A model generated the notes under the pieces. That model saw only the letters and a program-made list of their open reading frames with translations, ran no database searches and was not told the DNA's origin. From the NCBI GenBank assembly GCA_039105265.1, contig JAPFFF010000002.1, forward strand, positions 3,162,001 through 3,226,000: DNA of 64,000 nt, read 5' to 3'. The stretch comes from Tritrichomonas musculus. Lineage: Eukaryota; Parabasalia; Tritrichomonadida; Tritrichomonadidae. Numbering within the stretch: the stretch's first letter is position 1; each line of letters starts with the position of its first letter. This document shows, piece after piece, positions 11,411 to 20,955 of the stretch. The position numbers and the translations under genes are program-made.

Positions 11411-13040
11411 ATACCCTTTTCCCACTTAATTTGGCACAAAACTTTTTGTTTGATATTTAAAAAGTTATACAATATTAGTGATAAAAAAGTGGCAATGATT
11501 GAATACTTATTTGTCCGTGGTCCCACATTTAATATAGAACAAGCACTATAAGATCTATTATATACGAACCAATTATACGTATAAAAAGAAATTTACATTA
11601 ATTTAAATTAATTTTTCTAAAGCACATGAAGAAATGATGGCAATTTTAGGAACATTTTAAATATTTTCAAAGATTTACAAACAAGATGTATCTTATGATA
11701 TTTTTATTCAAAGATTACAAAAACAAACTTTACAATTATTGCAAAAATAGAAAGCATGGTTTAGTTTTTCTCAATCAAATTCAAGAAAATTGATTTCAGT
11801 AATCACTTTATTTAACAGAAATAATGTTCATTGAAAAAAAAAATATTAAGATAAATTTACAAGGTTTAAACAGTTTAGATAAGGATTTTTTGAAGTACTG
11901 CTGATTTTCAAATTTGAGTTCTTTTTCTGCCCATTTCTCAATTTCTGCCCTTTTTTCAAATTAACTTATGTGCATATTTTTTATTTAATTTAAAAAGGGC
12001 AGAAATTTTGTTTTTTACTTATCATTTTTTCACTATTCAGAAATTTGTCTTAAAATTCGAGGAATTAAATTAATTAAAATATATTTTAATTAACATTAAA
12101 CTATTTGTTTTGGATTTTGTGAAAGACTGATTCCATATTAAACGATATATTTTTAACTCTTATTTTTTTTTATTGCATTAAATATTTTATGTTTTTTTTT
12201 TTTTTTTTTTTAAAAAAACGCATCAGTCTAAATCAATTCTAAAAATAAAAGGTTCTAATTCACTTTTGCAATGATTTAATTAATATCGAAAGTTATATAA
12301 TATGAACATTTCTTAATATACTTGGTTTTTTGATATATAATGTATTAAGAACTTATTTCTTTTAGTAAAAAATCGTTTATATTGGCAATATATAAAAAAT
12401 AAAATAAAAATATATTAAAATGGAATTTCGAAAAATAAAGCCATATTTTTTATGTATGGAAAATGTTTAATATCCAATTTAATTCTTATTTTAAAAATAT
12501 AAGCTGAAAATATCAAGTACTTGTTGGAAAAAATGAAATTATATGTAAAAAAAAATAGACTCATTTTGAGATTTCTGTTAGTTATTGTAATGGCATATTC
12601 GGAATGATGAAACTATATTATATTTTGGGAATCGTTAAAAATTTTTGATTTTTTGGTGATTATATCTGCTGATGAAATTAAGGGTTTTTGTAGAAAAAAA
12701 TAGATAGTAGTATACATGTATATAGTTATTAGTTTTAAAATGATTATGAGGAGTAAATACGATTTCGATGAAGCAATCCTTGAATAATTGAAAATCTTGA
12801 AAATTAAGGTTCGTAAAATTTGCTATAAATCTGCATGATAATTCGTTGTTATGTTACTTAATTCATATTTCAGTCTAGCCACGCAACGATAAAAGCAGCA
12901 CGAACTAGCACGCTATCTTGAAAAAATAAAAATAAATAAACGTTCTCCACATGATAAATTGAATATAATAAACGGTCGTTTTAGCTAAAATATGAATATT
13001 ATCAAAAAGTTTTGTGCCAAATTAAGTGGGAAAAGGGTAT
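11411..13040. mobile_element. TIR element with perfect 38-bp ends
   Basis: Positions 11411-11448 (starting ATACCCTTTTCCCACTTAAT) are exactly complementary, inverted, to 13003-13040. The flanks are TA-rich (TATATATA against TATATATT if the ends are taken as CCC and GGG), so the target duplication cannot be sized. The 1.6 kb inside has no long frame. Perfect ends without an internal gene suggest a fairly young non-autonomous element moved by a transposase made elsewhere. Confidence 0.85.
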
Positions 13041-13480
13041 ATATTATGTTAAAAATAAAAATGGGATATTAAATTTGATTCATATATACTTTTTAAATAT
13101 ATTTTTTATATGAAGCAAAAATATTTTATGTAAAATGAATAATGATTGAATTCTTAAAGAATTCATTAGCAAATGATTTTTTTGAAAAAATTATTAGATT
13201 GACTTGCTTGAGCATTGGATAATTCAATTTGAATTTACAAGTGCCAACAAGTTTTTTCTTTTTAAACATGCTACAATGTTCATTTCATATTAAAATTGAT
13301 TCAAAAGAATCAATTCATTGATGCAATGTCAATTTTCGTCTGTTTTTTTGTTAATTTTACGTGTCTCCAAAAAACGGTTTATTTCAAATATTTGAAATAA
13401 AATGCACATAGATCAATAAAAAAAAGCAAATGTACATATTGAAAATAAAGTTTATTTAATTATTTAAACTTTAGAATTAA

Positions 13481-14472
13481 TTAAGGGTGGAGTCTCAAAA
13501 TTTTTCGCCACTAAAAAATTTGAGAGAAAATATTCAAAATTTCATTGAATTTTTGCACACCCCATAAGTACCTTCTCTGTTTGAAATTGATTGAAGTTAT
13601 TTTAAATCAATATCAACTATGAGTGTGGTTATAACGTAACGTTTTGCGTTTTTTTATTTTTTGGGTTTATCAAGATAAAAATCGATTTCATTTTTTTTTT
13701 ATTTTTAAAATCATCATATAATAAAACCCAATAAAAAATTTAATAAATAAAAAATAAAATTTTATTTTAAATATATAATAATAAGTAAATATTTATTTAT
13801 CTTTATCCTAGCTTCAAAAAATGTACAAACCAAAATGAAAAAAATTGAATGGAAGAGTCGCATTTTTTTACATTCAATTTTTTAATTTTGATTTATAAAA
13901 AAAGCTCATAAAAGATAATAAGAATGTATTAATTTAATAATTCTTATTATTTTAAATAAATAAAACGTGTTTTTGACGAAAATTCCTATATTATAGATAT
14001 TAAAGAATTTAATTCTAGGAAATGGAAAGGGAACTGAAAAAGATCAGGCACATTTTTATTTGCGGAGTCATATTTAATAAAGGAAAAACTTCATATTCTT
14101 ATTTTTCTTGAGTAATTTTTGCAATATAAATCAAAAAAAAAAAAAAAAAAAAAAAGTTAAGGGAACAAATCAGGGAGAGGGTACAGTAGATAAAAGAATT
14201 TAAGACGATTATTTGAAAAAAACATATGATATTGCTATTTTTATCGATGAAATTAAAAATTTCAATATTTATCTGAGGTTTGAAAACAAAAAAGTAGTAA
14301 TGCAAATCATAATCTTACACTATTAATGTATGAGTGCATTTGGTTTAATGTATTTGATTTGATTGGTAAGAAATGAATTCTGTATTTAATCCAAGTAAAA
14401 AATTGTTAGAAAAAAGTAATAATGCCAAAATAAACTTTTTGAGAAAAAATATCACTGAGACTCCACCCTTAA
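13481..14472. mobile_element. TIR element with AAGGGTGGAG ends
   Basis: TTAAGGGTGGAGTCTCA at 13481-13497 is matched exactly inverted at 14456-14472. Flanks AATTAATT and AATGAAAT agree at 6 of 8 positions, too weak to call a duplication. The interior is AT-rich with a pure A run near 14134-14155 and no gene. The AAGG start is like that of the elements at 1540, 43546 and 52634. Confidence 0.7.
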
Positions 14473-14836
14473 TGAAATATATTTGTTCTTGATATTGCAT
14501 CTTGTGCAATTTCAGAATTTTATTGAAAATTTCAATATAAAAAATTTTATAAATTATTTAAAAAAAATTTTCGGGAAATTTATGGGCTTTCTCTCAATTT
14601 TTTTTTCGGGCAATGATATCACTAACCGTAGGGCTGACAATTAGCCTGATGCTGCCCGAACTATCATGTCGGGTAGAAAAAGTGACACTTGCCCGGGCAC
14701 GCACGGGCCGCCCTTTGTGCATCCCTGGTATTAATGATTAGATGATATATATTTTGTTTTCAAAAAGAAAAAAAAGTACTTTTTTGTTGCTTTTGAATAT
14801 TTTGTAAATTTCAATATTAGATAAGGATTTATTCCA

Positions 14837-15836
14837 ATTTGAAAAAATTCAATCAAAATCAAATCGTTGAATTTTTATTCAAATGCTTAGAAAAGCACAA
14901 AAGAGAAGCTTCAGTTTTGTTTACAAATCTTGATTTTGATAATGGTCGAATAAACATAATTTCAAAGCTTTTAAACAAGTATTCAAAAATATTTGACTTT
15001 AGCATGCTGAATTCAAAATTTCTGATGAAAACAGTCATTGACTTAATGAATGAAAATGCAGAATTGAAGCAAGAAAACTCATATAAATTTGAATTGATTG
15101 ATAAGTTAAATGAAAAGCAAAAAGAAATGAAAAATAAAATTCGAACGAAAGAAAAAACAATTGGAAATTTGTTGAAAGAAAAAGAAGAAATGCAAAAATT
15201 ATTGAATGACATTAAAGAGTCAATCGATGCAGATAAATATTATGAAGACAGACAACTTGGTGATCAAGTTGATCAATTGACAGGATTGGCTTATTCACGT
15301 TCTAGCATTAAAAATGAAATTGAATTCAATCAACAATTTGGAAATGAATTCAACGGAATCATGAATTACTTGACCAAGAAAACAGGAGGAAACATTCATG
15401 ACAACAAAACTATAAGAATCACATCCAATTCAATCTGGAACGATAACATTCGTTATCATCCGAAAAATCTTGTTGATTTCAATAAAAATAACTTTTATGA
15501 ATCAAAAAATGAGAGAGGCGGAATAATTTGTTTCGATTTCAAAGATAACCTGGTCCATTTGACAAGCTATTCAATCAGGTCTTATAATGCAGGTGAAAAT
15601 TTCGCCAACATGAGAAATTGGGTCGTTGAGGTTTCTAATAATGGAAATGATTGGATGGAAATTGATCGTCATTCAAACGATTCAACTTTAAATTCATGCA
15701 TCAATGAAAAATATTGAACGTTATGCTTTTTCCCGATGTTGTAAATTGACAAAATTTGTATTCAAAAGTCCTTGTTTATTAAAGCAAATAAGTTTTTATT
15801 GCTTTTTTGGATGTACGTCATTAAAAGAAAGAAGTT
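14837..15836 (+). pseudogene. Mosaic of BTB/discoidin gene fragment and BspA fragment
   Basis: Positions 14837-15694 are a nearly identical copy of 25487-26344 read from the other strand. They encode the coiled-coil part and most of the F5/8C (discoidin) domain of the gene at 25311-26870, but neither its ATG nor its BTB-like start. At the shared bases AAATT the match breaks off, and from about 15692 to 15836 the sequence follows, in another frame, part of the BspA gene at 17585-18985 (counterpart near 18009-18150; shared MKNIE, FSRCCKLTKFVFKSP). The discoidin frame therefore stops at 15717. An open 292-residue frame exists, but its only start is a TTG, so it is probably not expressed as a proper protein. 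The short homology at the joint suggests end-joining or template switching. Confidence 0.8.
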
Positions 15837-15893
15837 AATTAACTTCCTTTCCTAAAAATACCAAATGAAAATGAATAATAATGAAAACTTCAC

Positions 15894-17027
15894 TCAATAA
15901 ATATAGCATTTATTTTCTTTTGAAACTCGTGCATTTGGTGAAATATTTAATTCATTATCATTAATTGATTCAGGTAAATCAATATTTGACAATGAGTTGG
16001 CATATCTTCCAATTTTAGTAACATCTTCCCAAAGCTAAATCTCCATTTGAAATTGCCGAAGATGGAATTGCCGCTTGTACTAGTGATGAACATCCACTGA
16101 AAGCTAAATATCCAATTGAAGCAACAGAAGATGGAAATACGATCTGTGTCAGTGTTGAACATCCAAAAAAAAATTTGGATGGAATAAGATTAATGTCAAC
16201 GAATATATCAAGTATTTTAATATCTCCAAATATATTTTGACCAAATTTTGTTCCAGTGATGAGCATGCACTAAAAAAATAATTTCCAATTGAAGTTATAG
16301 AAGATAGAATTATAATTTGTTTCAATGATGAACATGCATTAAAAACAATATCTTCATTTGAAGTTACAGAAGGTGAAAATGTGATTTGAGTTGCTGATAA
16401 ACATCTATCAAAAGCATATTCTCCAATTGATTTTACAGATGATGCCATTAAAAATTGTTTTACCGAACAGCATGCACAGAAAGAATTATCTTCAATTGAA
16501 GTTACAGATGATGTAATTTCGATTTTTTCTAATGATGAACATCCAGAGAAAACATATTCTCCAATATAAGTTACAGAAGAAGGAATTATGATTTGTGTAA
16601 GTGATGAACATTTAGCCAAAGCATAATTTCCAATATAAGTTATAGAAGCTGGAATTGTGATCTCTGTTATTGATGAACATTCACATAAAGCATAAGGTCC
16701 AATTGAAGCAACAGAAAATGGAATTCTGATTCGTGTTAATGAAAAGAGGCCATTGAAAAAAATCTCTCCAATGGAACTAATTGGTGATTGAATCATGATA
16801 TTTTCCAGATGTAAACATCCATAAAATAAGTTGGATGGTAAATGATTAATATCACCTAATATATCAAATGATCGAATTGCTTGAAATAGATCTTTACCAA
16901 ACTCTGTTACAGAAGACGGAATTGTGATTCGTGTTAATGATTGACATTTTCCTAATGCAAAATTCCCAATTGAAATTATAGATGATCCAAATTGACTAGT
17001 TGATAAAGATCCTTTGCTTGTTTTCAC
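15894..17027 (-). pseudogene. BspA-type leucine-rich repeat gene, decayed
   Basis: From 17027 down to about 16255 the minus strand reads a run of 23-residue BspA repeats (CSSLxxIxIPSSVTSIGxxAF type). The sequence then continues the repeat pattern in a second frame to about 16015 (GCSTLTQIVFPSSVASIG) and in a third to a TGA at 15894-15896 (IGRYANSLSNIDLPES). So there are two frameshifts in the C-terminal third. The frame at the 5' end opens with GTG, not ATG, and has no N-terminal domain. BspA repeats in trichomonads are mostly surface or secreted adhesin-like proteins. The order of repeats resembles the neighbouring BspA gene, from which it may have been copied. Confidence 0.75.
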
Positions 17028-17552
17028 ACCTATTTTGCATGGAATTCATATCATTGGCCTTGTTTATATTGCTGGTATTCCAAAATCAAGTGCAGAATGG
17101 ATTACAACATTTGGTGCCAGATTTGGATTGGAATTGATTAAAAAAACTGTGAAAATAGTGATTCAAAAACTAATTTCACAATTGTTTCAAAATGAGATTG
17201 AAAGGTTTTGTCAAAAAAATTGTCATTTTATAGCAAGCATTCTATTAAAACAAATAAATAATTAAAATAAATTTCAACCAGATATGGCTGTACTTTTCAA
17301 ATCATTGCTAAAATAGTAATAGTCAAAGACTTTACAAAATTAAGTGAAGAAATTTATAAAATTATCAATAACAAATCATTTCTCAAAATAAATATCAATT
17401 TGGATTTCAATGCAGATGGAATACCAATTGCAAATTTTTATAAAATTGGTTTTTTGATAATTCTATGCTTTGCATCATTTATGATAAACTTTGATTTTCT
17501 GCATAAAAAGCTCAAATATGATACTAAAAAAGTTGCTATCGAATAATGAAGA
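17028..17552 (+). pseudogene. Fragments of an unidentified membrane protein gene
   Basis: Two plus-strand blocks look coding. The first (about 17032-17265) includes IIGLVYIAGIPKSSAEW and ends at a TAA. The second (about 17275-17550) includes DFTKLSEEIYKIINNKSF and a hydrophobic segment IGFLIILCFASFMINF, then a basic tail and TAA. The codon choice and the absence of stops over about 90 codons in each suggest one gene broken into two, without a start. No family was recognised. It is wedged between two BspA genes read from the other strand. Confidence 0.45.
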
Positions 17553-17584
17553 TAAATATAAAATTTTGTGTAAATGATTTTTAT

Positions 17585-18985
17585 TCAGTATTTTATGACT
17601 TTAGTATATTCATCTAAAAATAAAAGATCCTCATTTATTGAACTTGGAATCTTTATTTGTTTAAGTGAAGGACATTTACTAAATGCCATTTCTCCAATTT
17701 TAAAAACCGTCTTCGGAATTACTATTTCTGAAAGTGACTCACACTTAAAGAATGCACATGAACATATTTCATTTACAGAAGGTGGAATTATTATTTTTTT
17801 CAATGATGAACAATTAGAGAACATTGATTCATTAATAATTTTAATTGAAGGAATTTCAATGCCAGCAAGTGATGAACAAAATTTAAAATGATTACTGCCA
17901 ATGAAACTCAAAGTGGATGGCGATTCAAAATGTATATATTCTAAAGATGAACAGCCATTAAAAGCATCATTTTCTATTGATGTAACAGAAGAAGGAATAG
18001 AAATTTCTTTTAATGACGTACATCCAAAAAAGCAACAAGCACTTATTTTCTTTAATAAACAAGGACTTTTGAATACAAATTTGGTCAATTTACAACATCG
18101 GGAAAAAGCATTTTGTTCAATATTTTTCATTGATGAATGAATTTCAATATTTGTTAGCGATCTACATCCACAAAAAGCATAATAACCAATTTTTTCTACT
18201 GAAGGAGGAATTGTTACATTTGTTAATGATTTGCATCCACTAAATGAATAATCCCCAATTTCTGTCACTGAAGGAGGAATTGTTATTTCAATAAGTGATG
18301 TGCACATATTGAAAGTACCATATATAATCGACTTCAATGAAGATAGTAATGATATATTTGCAAGAGATTCACACTTCTCAAAAGCAAACTCATCGATAAT
18401 TTCAACTGAAGAAGGAATCGATAATTGCTCAAGTGATGAACATTCATTGAACGCTTTTCTTAATATTTTCTTAACAGAAGAAGGAATAAAAACTTCTTTT
18501 AGTGATGAACATTTACTAAATGCAAATTCGTCAATTATTGTCACAGATGAAGGTATAACAACTTTTTCAATAGAAGAACAGTTTTGAAATAAATAATCGG
18601 CAATAATTTCTAAATTTGACGGCGTTGCTTTTGAATCTATGAAATTAACTTGCTTCAATGATGAACAATCTGAAAAAGCATATTCTCTGATTGTTTTTAC
18701 TGAATGCGGAATTGTTATTTCCGTCAATGATGTGCATTTGAAAAATGCATATCGTCCTATTGAAATAATTGAAGATGGAATTATTATTTGTTTTAATGAC
18801 GAGCATTTTAAAAATGCATTATAACTAATTCTTGTTGCCGATGAAGGAATTGATATTTGTGTAAGCAATGTGCATCCATTGAATGAACTTATTTTCTCAA
18901 TTCTTGTTTCCAATAAAACGTAATTTACAATTTCATAGCAATTTTTTGAAGCTGCGAAATTTAATGCTGATGTATTTAAAAATAA
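17585..18985 (-). CDS. BspA-type repeat protein, in-frame after an ankyrin repeat
   Basis: The open frame runs from the codon after a TAG at 18986-18988 to the stop at 17585. It has no ATG near its 5' end. Its first about 25 residues include TSALNFAASKNCYEIVNYVL, a good ankyrin repeat, and lead without a break into some 18 BspA repeats of about 23 residues (CSSLKQIIIPSSIISIGRYAF type), ending in a charged tail. The frame directly upstream is the ankyrin gene 18976-20103, whose last codons overlap this one in another phase. One extra T in the TTTTT run at about 18982 would join the two, so this is most likely the C-terminal half of an ankyrin-BspA chimera, broken by a homopolymer change or misread. 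BspA repeats are known trichomonad surface adhesin-like modules. Confidence 0.7.
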   Translation of the reverse strand, partial: LFLNTSALNFAASKNCYEIVNYVLLETRIEKISSFNGCTLLTQISIPSSATRISYNAFLKCSSLKQIIIPSSIISIGRYAFFKCTSLTEITIPHSVKTIREYAFSDCSSLKQVNFIDSKATPSNLEIIADYLFQNCSSIEKVVIPSSVTIIDEFAFSKCSSLKEVFIPSSVKKILRKAFNECSSLEQLSIPSSVEIIDEFAFEKCESLANISLLSSLKSIIYGTFNMCTSLIEITIPPSVTEIGDYSFSGCKSLTNVTIPPSVEKIGYYAFCGCRSLTNIEIHSSMKNIEQNAFSRCCKLTKFVFKSPCLLKKISACCFFGCTSLKEISIPSSVTSIENDAFNGCSSLEYIHFESPSTLSFIGSNHFKFCSSLAGIEIPSIKIINESMFSNCSSLKKIIIPPSVNEICSCAFFKCESLSEIVIPKTVFKIGEMAFSKCPSLKQIKIPSSINEDLLFLDEYTKVIKY

Positions 18986-20103
18986 CTAAATATTAAAATG
19001 ATATTTTCCAATGATTTTATTTCATTATTTTTTAGAAAAAATTTAACTAGATTAAAAAACTGGTATTTACAGAGATGCGGAAAAAGTGTCTCATTTAAAT
19101 CATCAGTCAAAAATTGATAATTGTAAAAACGATAACAATATTTTTGAATTTTAGTGTGATTGTTTGAAACCATTAAATTATCATTGATATAAATGAATAT
19201 GTTATTATGATGGCATTTAATCGATTCTTTAAGACACTTTCTAAAAGAAATTTTTTCGTTTTTAGGCGGTTCAACATCATTTTCTTCAAGAAGATGAATT
19301 AAATCTGGATTTGATGAATGAATTGAATAAATCCATAATGATGGATTTAAGTCAACTTTACTATATCTCAAATAATTAAATATTTGAATTGAACCAAAAA
19401 ACGCTGCGTATTCAATTAATGATGGTTCATTCTTAATCAAAAAATAATTTGTTTCATAAAATGATCGTTCTATTTTGCTCTCTAATGAATAATTCGTCTT
19501 GTTGACATATTGAATGAATTCTTCAACAGAATCATTACGAATCAATTCACATATATATGAATCATTTTGTCCTATTTTTCTATTGTTTTCAAATTTTTTT
19601 AAATCAAAATTTTCTTCAAATGGAAAATAAAAAGTGTCGTTTCCTTCCATGTTTTTTATTTCTGGATAAAAAAATGAGCAAAATTGCATTTTTTGGTGTT
19701 TTGTATCGAGAATTATTTGTAATATAGATCCATCTATTGTAATTATTCTTTCATTAACAAGATAAAGCAGAGTTCGCTTATCTTTTATAAAAATATTGAA
19801 GATTTCTGAATTTGAAAAGGTTTGTTTAATTGGATCTTTAAAATAACTGAGAATTTTTTCAATTTTGTTGGAAATATTCCGGTTTATGAAATGGTTGACC
19901 GATATTCTTGAAATAAGAAGTAGAAATAATTCAAATTCATTTTTGTCATCATTAATATTTTTGGATTTTATGTAATCAAAGAAATGATCATCATCATCAT
20001 CATCAGATTCATTTTCTAAAAAATCAATGATATTGCTATAAAGTTCCTTTTTTTCTTTAATATATTGTCTAATTTCCATTATAAAAAGTGAAATTTTCCA
20101 CAT
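18976..20103 (-). CDS. Ankyrin/DUF3447-type protein, possibly first half of a chimera
   Basis: The ATG at 20103 (a second ATG follows eight codons later) opens 375 residues. An alpha-helical N-terminal region with an Asp run (DDDDDD near residue 35) is followed by the family blocks KIEKILSYF and DKRTLLYLVNERIITID. Ankyrin-like helices start near residue 215 (PSLIEYAAFFGSIQIFNYL, then PSLWIYSIHSSNPDLIHLL). The frame stops at 18976, in the middle of what should be another repeat; the next repeat continues in a neighbouring phase, as described for 17585-18985. The family is large in trichomonads; ankyrin repeats usually bind proteins in the cytosol. No signal peptide or membrane segment is seen. 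Confidence 0.75.
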   Translation of the reverse strand: MWKISLFIMEIRQYIKEKKELYSNIIDFLENESDDDDDDHFFDYIKSKNINDDKNEFELFLLLISRISVNHFINRNISNKIEKILSYFKDPIKQTFSNSEIFNIFIKDKRTLLYLVNERIITIDGSILQIILDTKHQKMQFCSFFYPEIKNMEGNDTFYFPFEENFDLKKFENNRKIGQNDSYICELIRNDSVEEFIQYVNKTNYSLESKIERSFYETNYFLIKNEPSLIEYAAFFGSIQIFNYLRYSKVDLNPSLWIYSIHSSNPDLIHLLEENDVEPPKNEKISFRKCLKESIKCHHNNIFIYINDNLMVSNNHTKIQKYCYRFYNYQFLTDDLNETLFPHLCKYQFFNLVKFFLKNNEIKSLENIILIFSYF

Positions 20104-20236
20104 TTTTCAAAGGTCAAAAATTTGACCTATATCCGTAATAATATACAAAAGCAGTTTTCTGTTCATGCTATTAAATTACAATTTCACAATAAAAATAAAA
20201 TTACAATTTCACAATTTATTATTTCTATATTAGATT

Positions 20237-20713
20237 TAGACTTGTGCAAAGTCCTGGACAAAAGGACTAAACAAATTTAGTTAATTTAAAAAACATTTTT
20301 ATCTTTGAATTAAGAACGCATACTTGATATTTTTATTATATTTTTGTTTTAAAAAAAATGTGTTAATATAATTTTTGATATTTTTTGTTTAAAATATGCT
20401 TTTATTAAAATATTAAAAAAAATATATGTTGATCATTTAATTCTGCCCGAAAGTTTTTAATTCTCATTATAACGGATAACTTCATATATAAGTTATAAAA
20501 TCAGTAAAATATTAAGTAAACAATCTTTTTTTATTTATATATTTATAGATTTTTAAAAAATCCATATTAAAAGGAAAAGTTGAATATATAATTTTTTTCA
20601 ATAAAATTTAAATATGTCATTTTTTTTCTTTAAAAAAAAATGGTCCTGACAAAGTCCTAAGTCCTGCGGTTGTACTTGAAAAGTTTTATTGTCCTGGACT
20701 TTGAACAAGTCTA
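20237..20713. mobile_element. 477-bp hAT-like MITE with 8-bp target duplication
   Basis: TAGACTTGTGCAAAGTCC opens it and the near-complement GGACTTTGAACAAGTCTA closes it (2 mismatches over about 25 bp). ATTAGATT lies directly outside at both ends (20229-20236 and 20714-20721). Inside, GGACAAAAGGAC and CCTGACAAAGTCCTAAGTCC repeat the terminal motif. There is no coding frame. It lies between the starts of two divergently placed repeat-protein gene blocks, not in a gene. Confidence 0.9.
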
Positions 20714-20955
20714 ATTAGATTGATTAAAGGACATTCAAATTTGTGTGAACTTATAGAATTTTTTTCTTAGAATAATTCAAAATTGAATTTTGCGAAAGGT
20801 AGGGAAAAGTGTCCTTTTTTATTTCTACCTAAAAATAACTAAGATGAGTTTTAAATCTAATTTTCTTTACTTAGAAATTTGATTAAAGCACAAAATTTTT
20901 ATTTTCTTTTCATTTATTATGTGATAACGCATTGAATTCTTCATTTAATGCCTAT

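Larger units (their letters stand above)
9872..14727. mobile_element. hAT-like element with GC-rich ends
   Basis: CAGGGATGCA at 9872 is repeated exactly inverted at 14718-14727; CAGGG-type ends are common in the hAT superfamily. The outer 130-180 bases on each side are packed with GCCCGGGC-, CGGGCA- and TGCCCG-like motifs in both orientations, giving islands of well over half G+C in DNA that is otherwise about three quarters A+T. Such subterminal arrays are known from hAT elements. No matching 8-bp flank was found (TTTTGAAT left, GTATTAAT right), and no transposase remains. Two other TIR elements (11411-13040 and 13481-14472) sit inside. The ends may instead belong to two separate relics. Confidence 0.65.

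Noticed and set aside
11354-11551. 65-residue frame at the left TIR of the 1.6-kb element
   Set aside because: It starts outside the element and runs through the TIR; no transposase motif is visible.
17574-18824. Plus-strand frames of 60-105 residues
   Set aside because: They are mirror frames of the BspA repeats on the minus strand and share their period.
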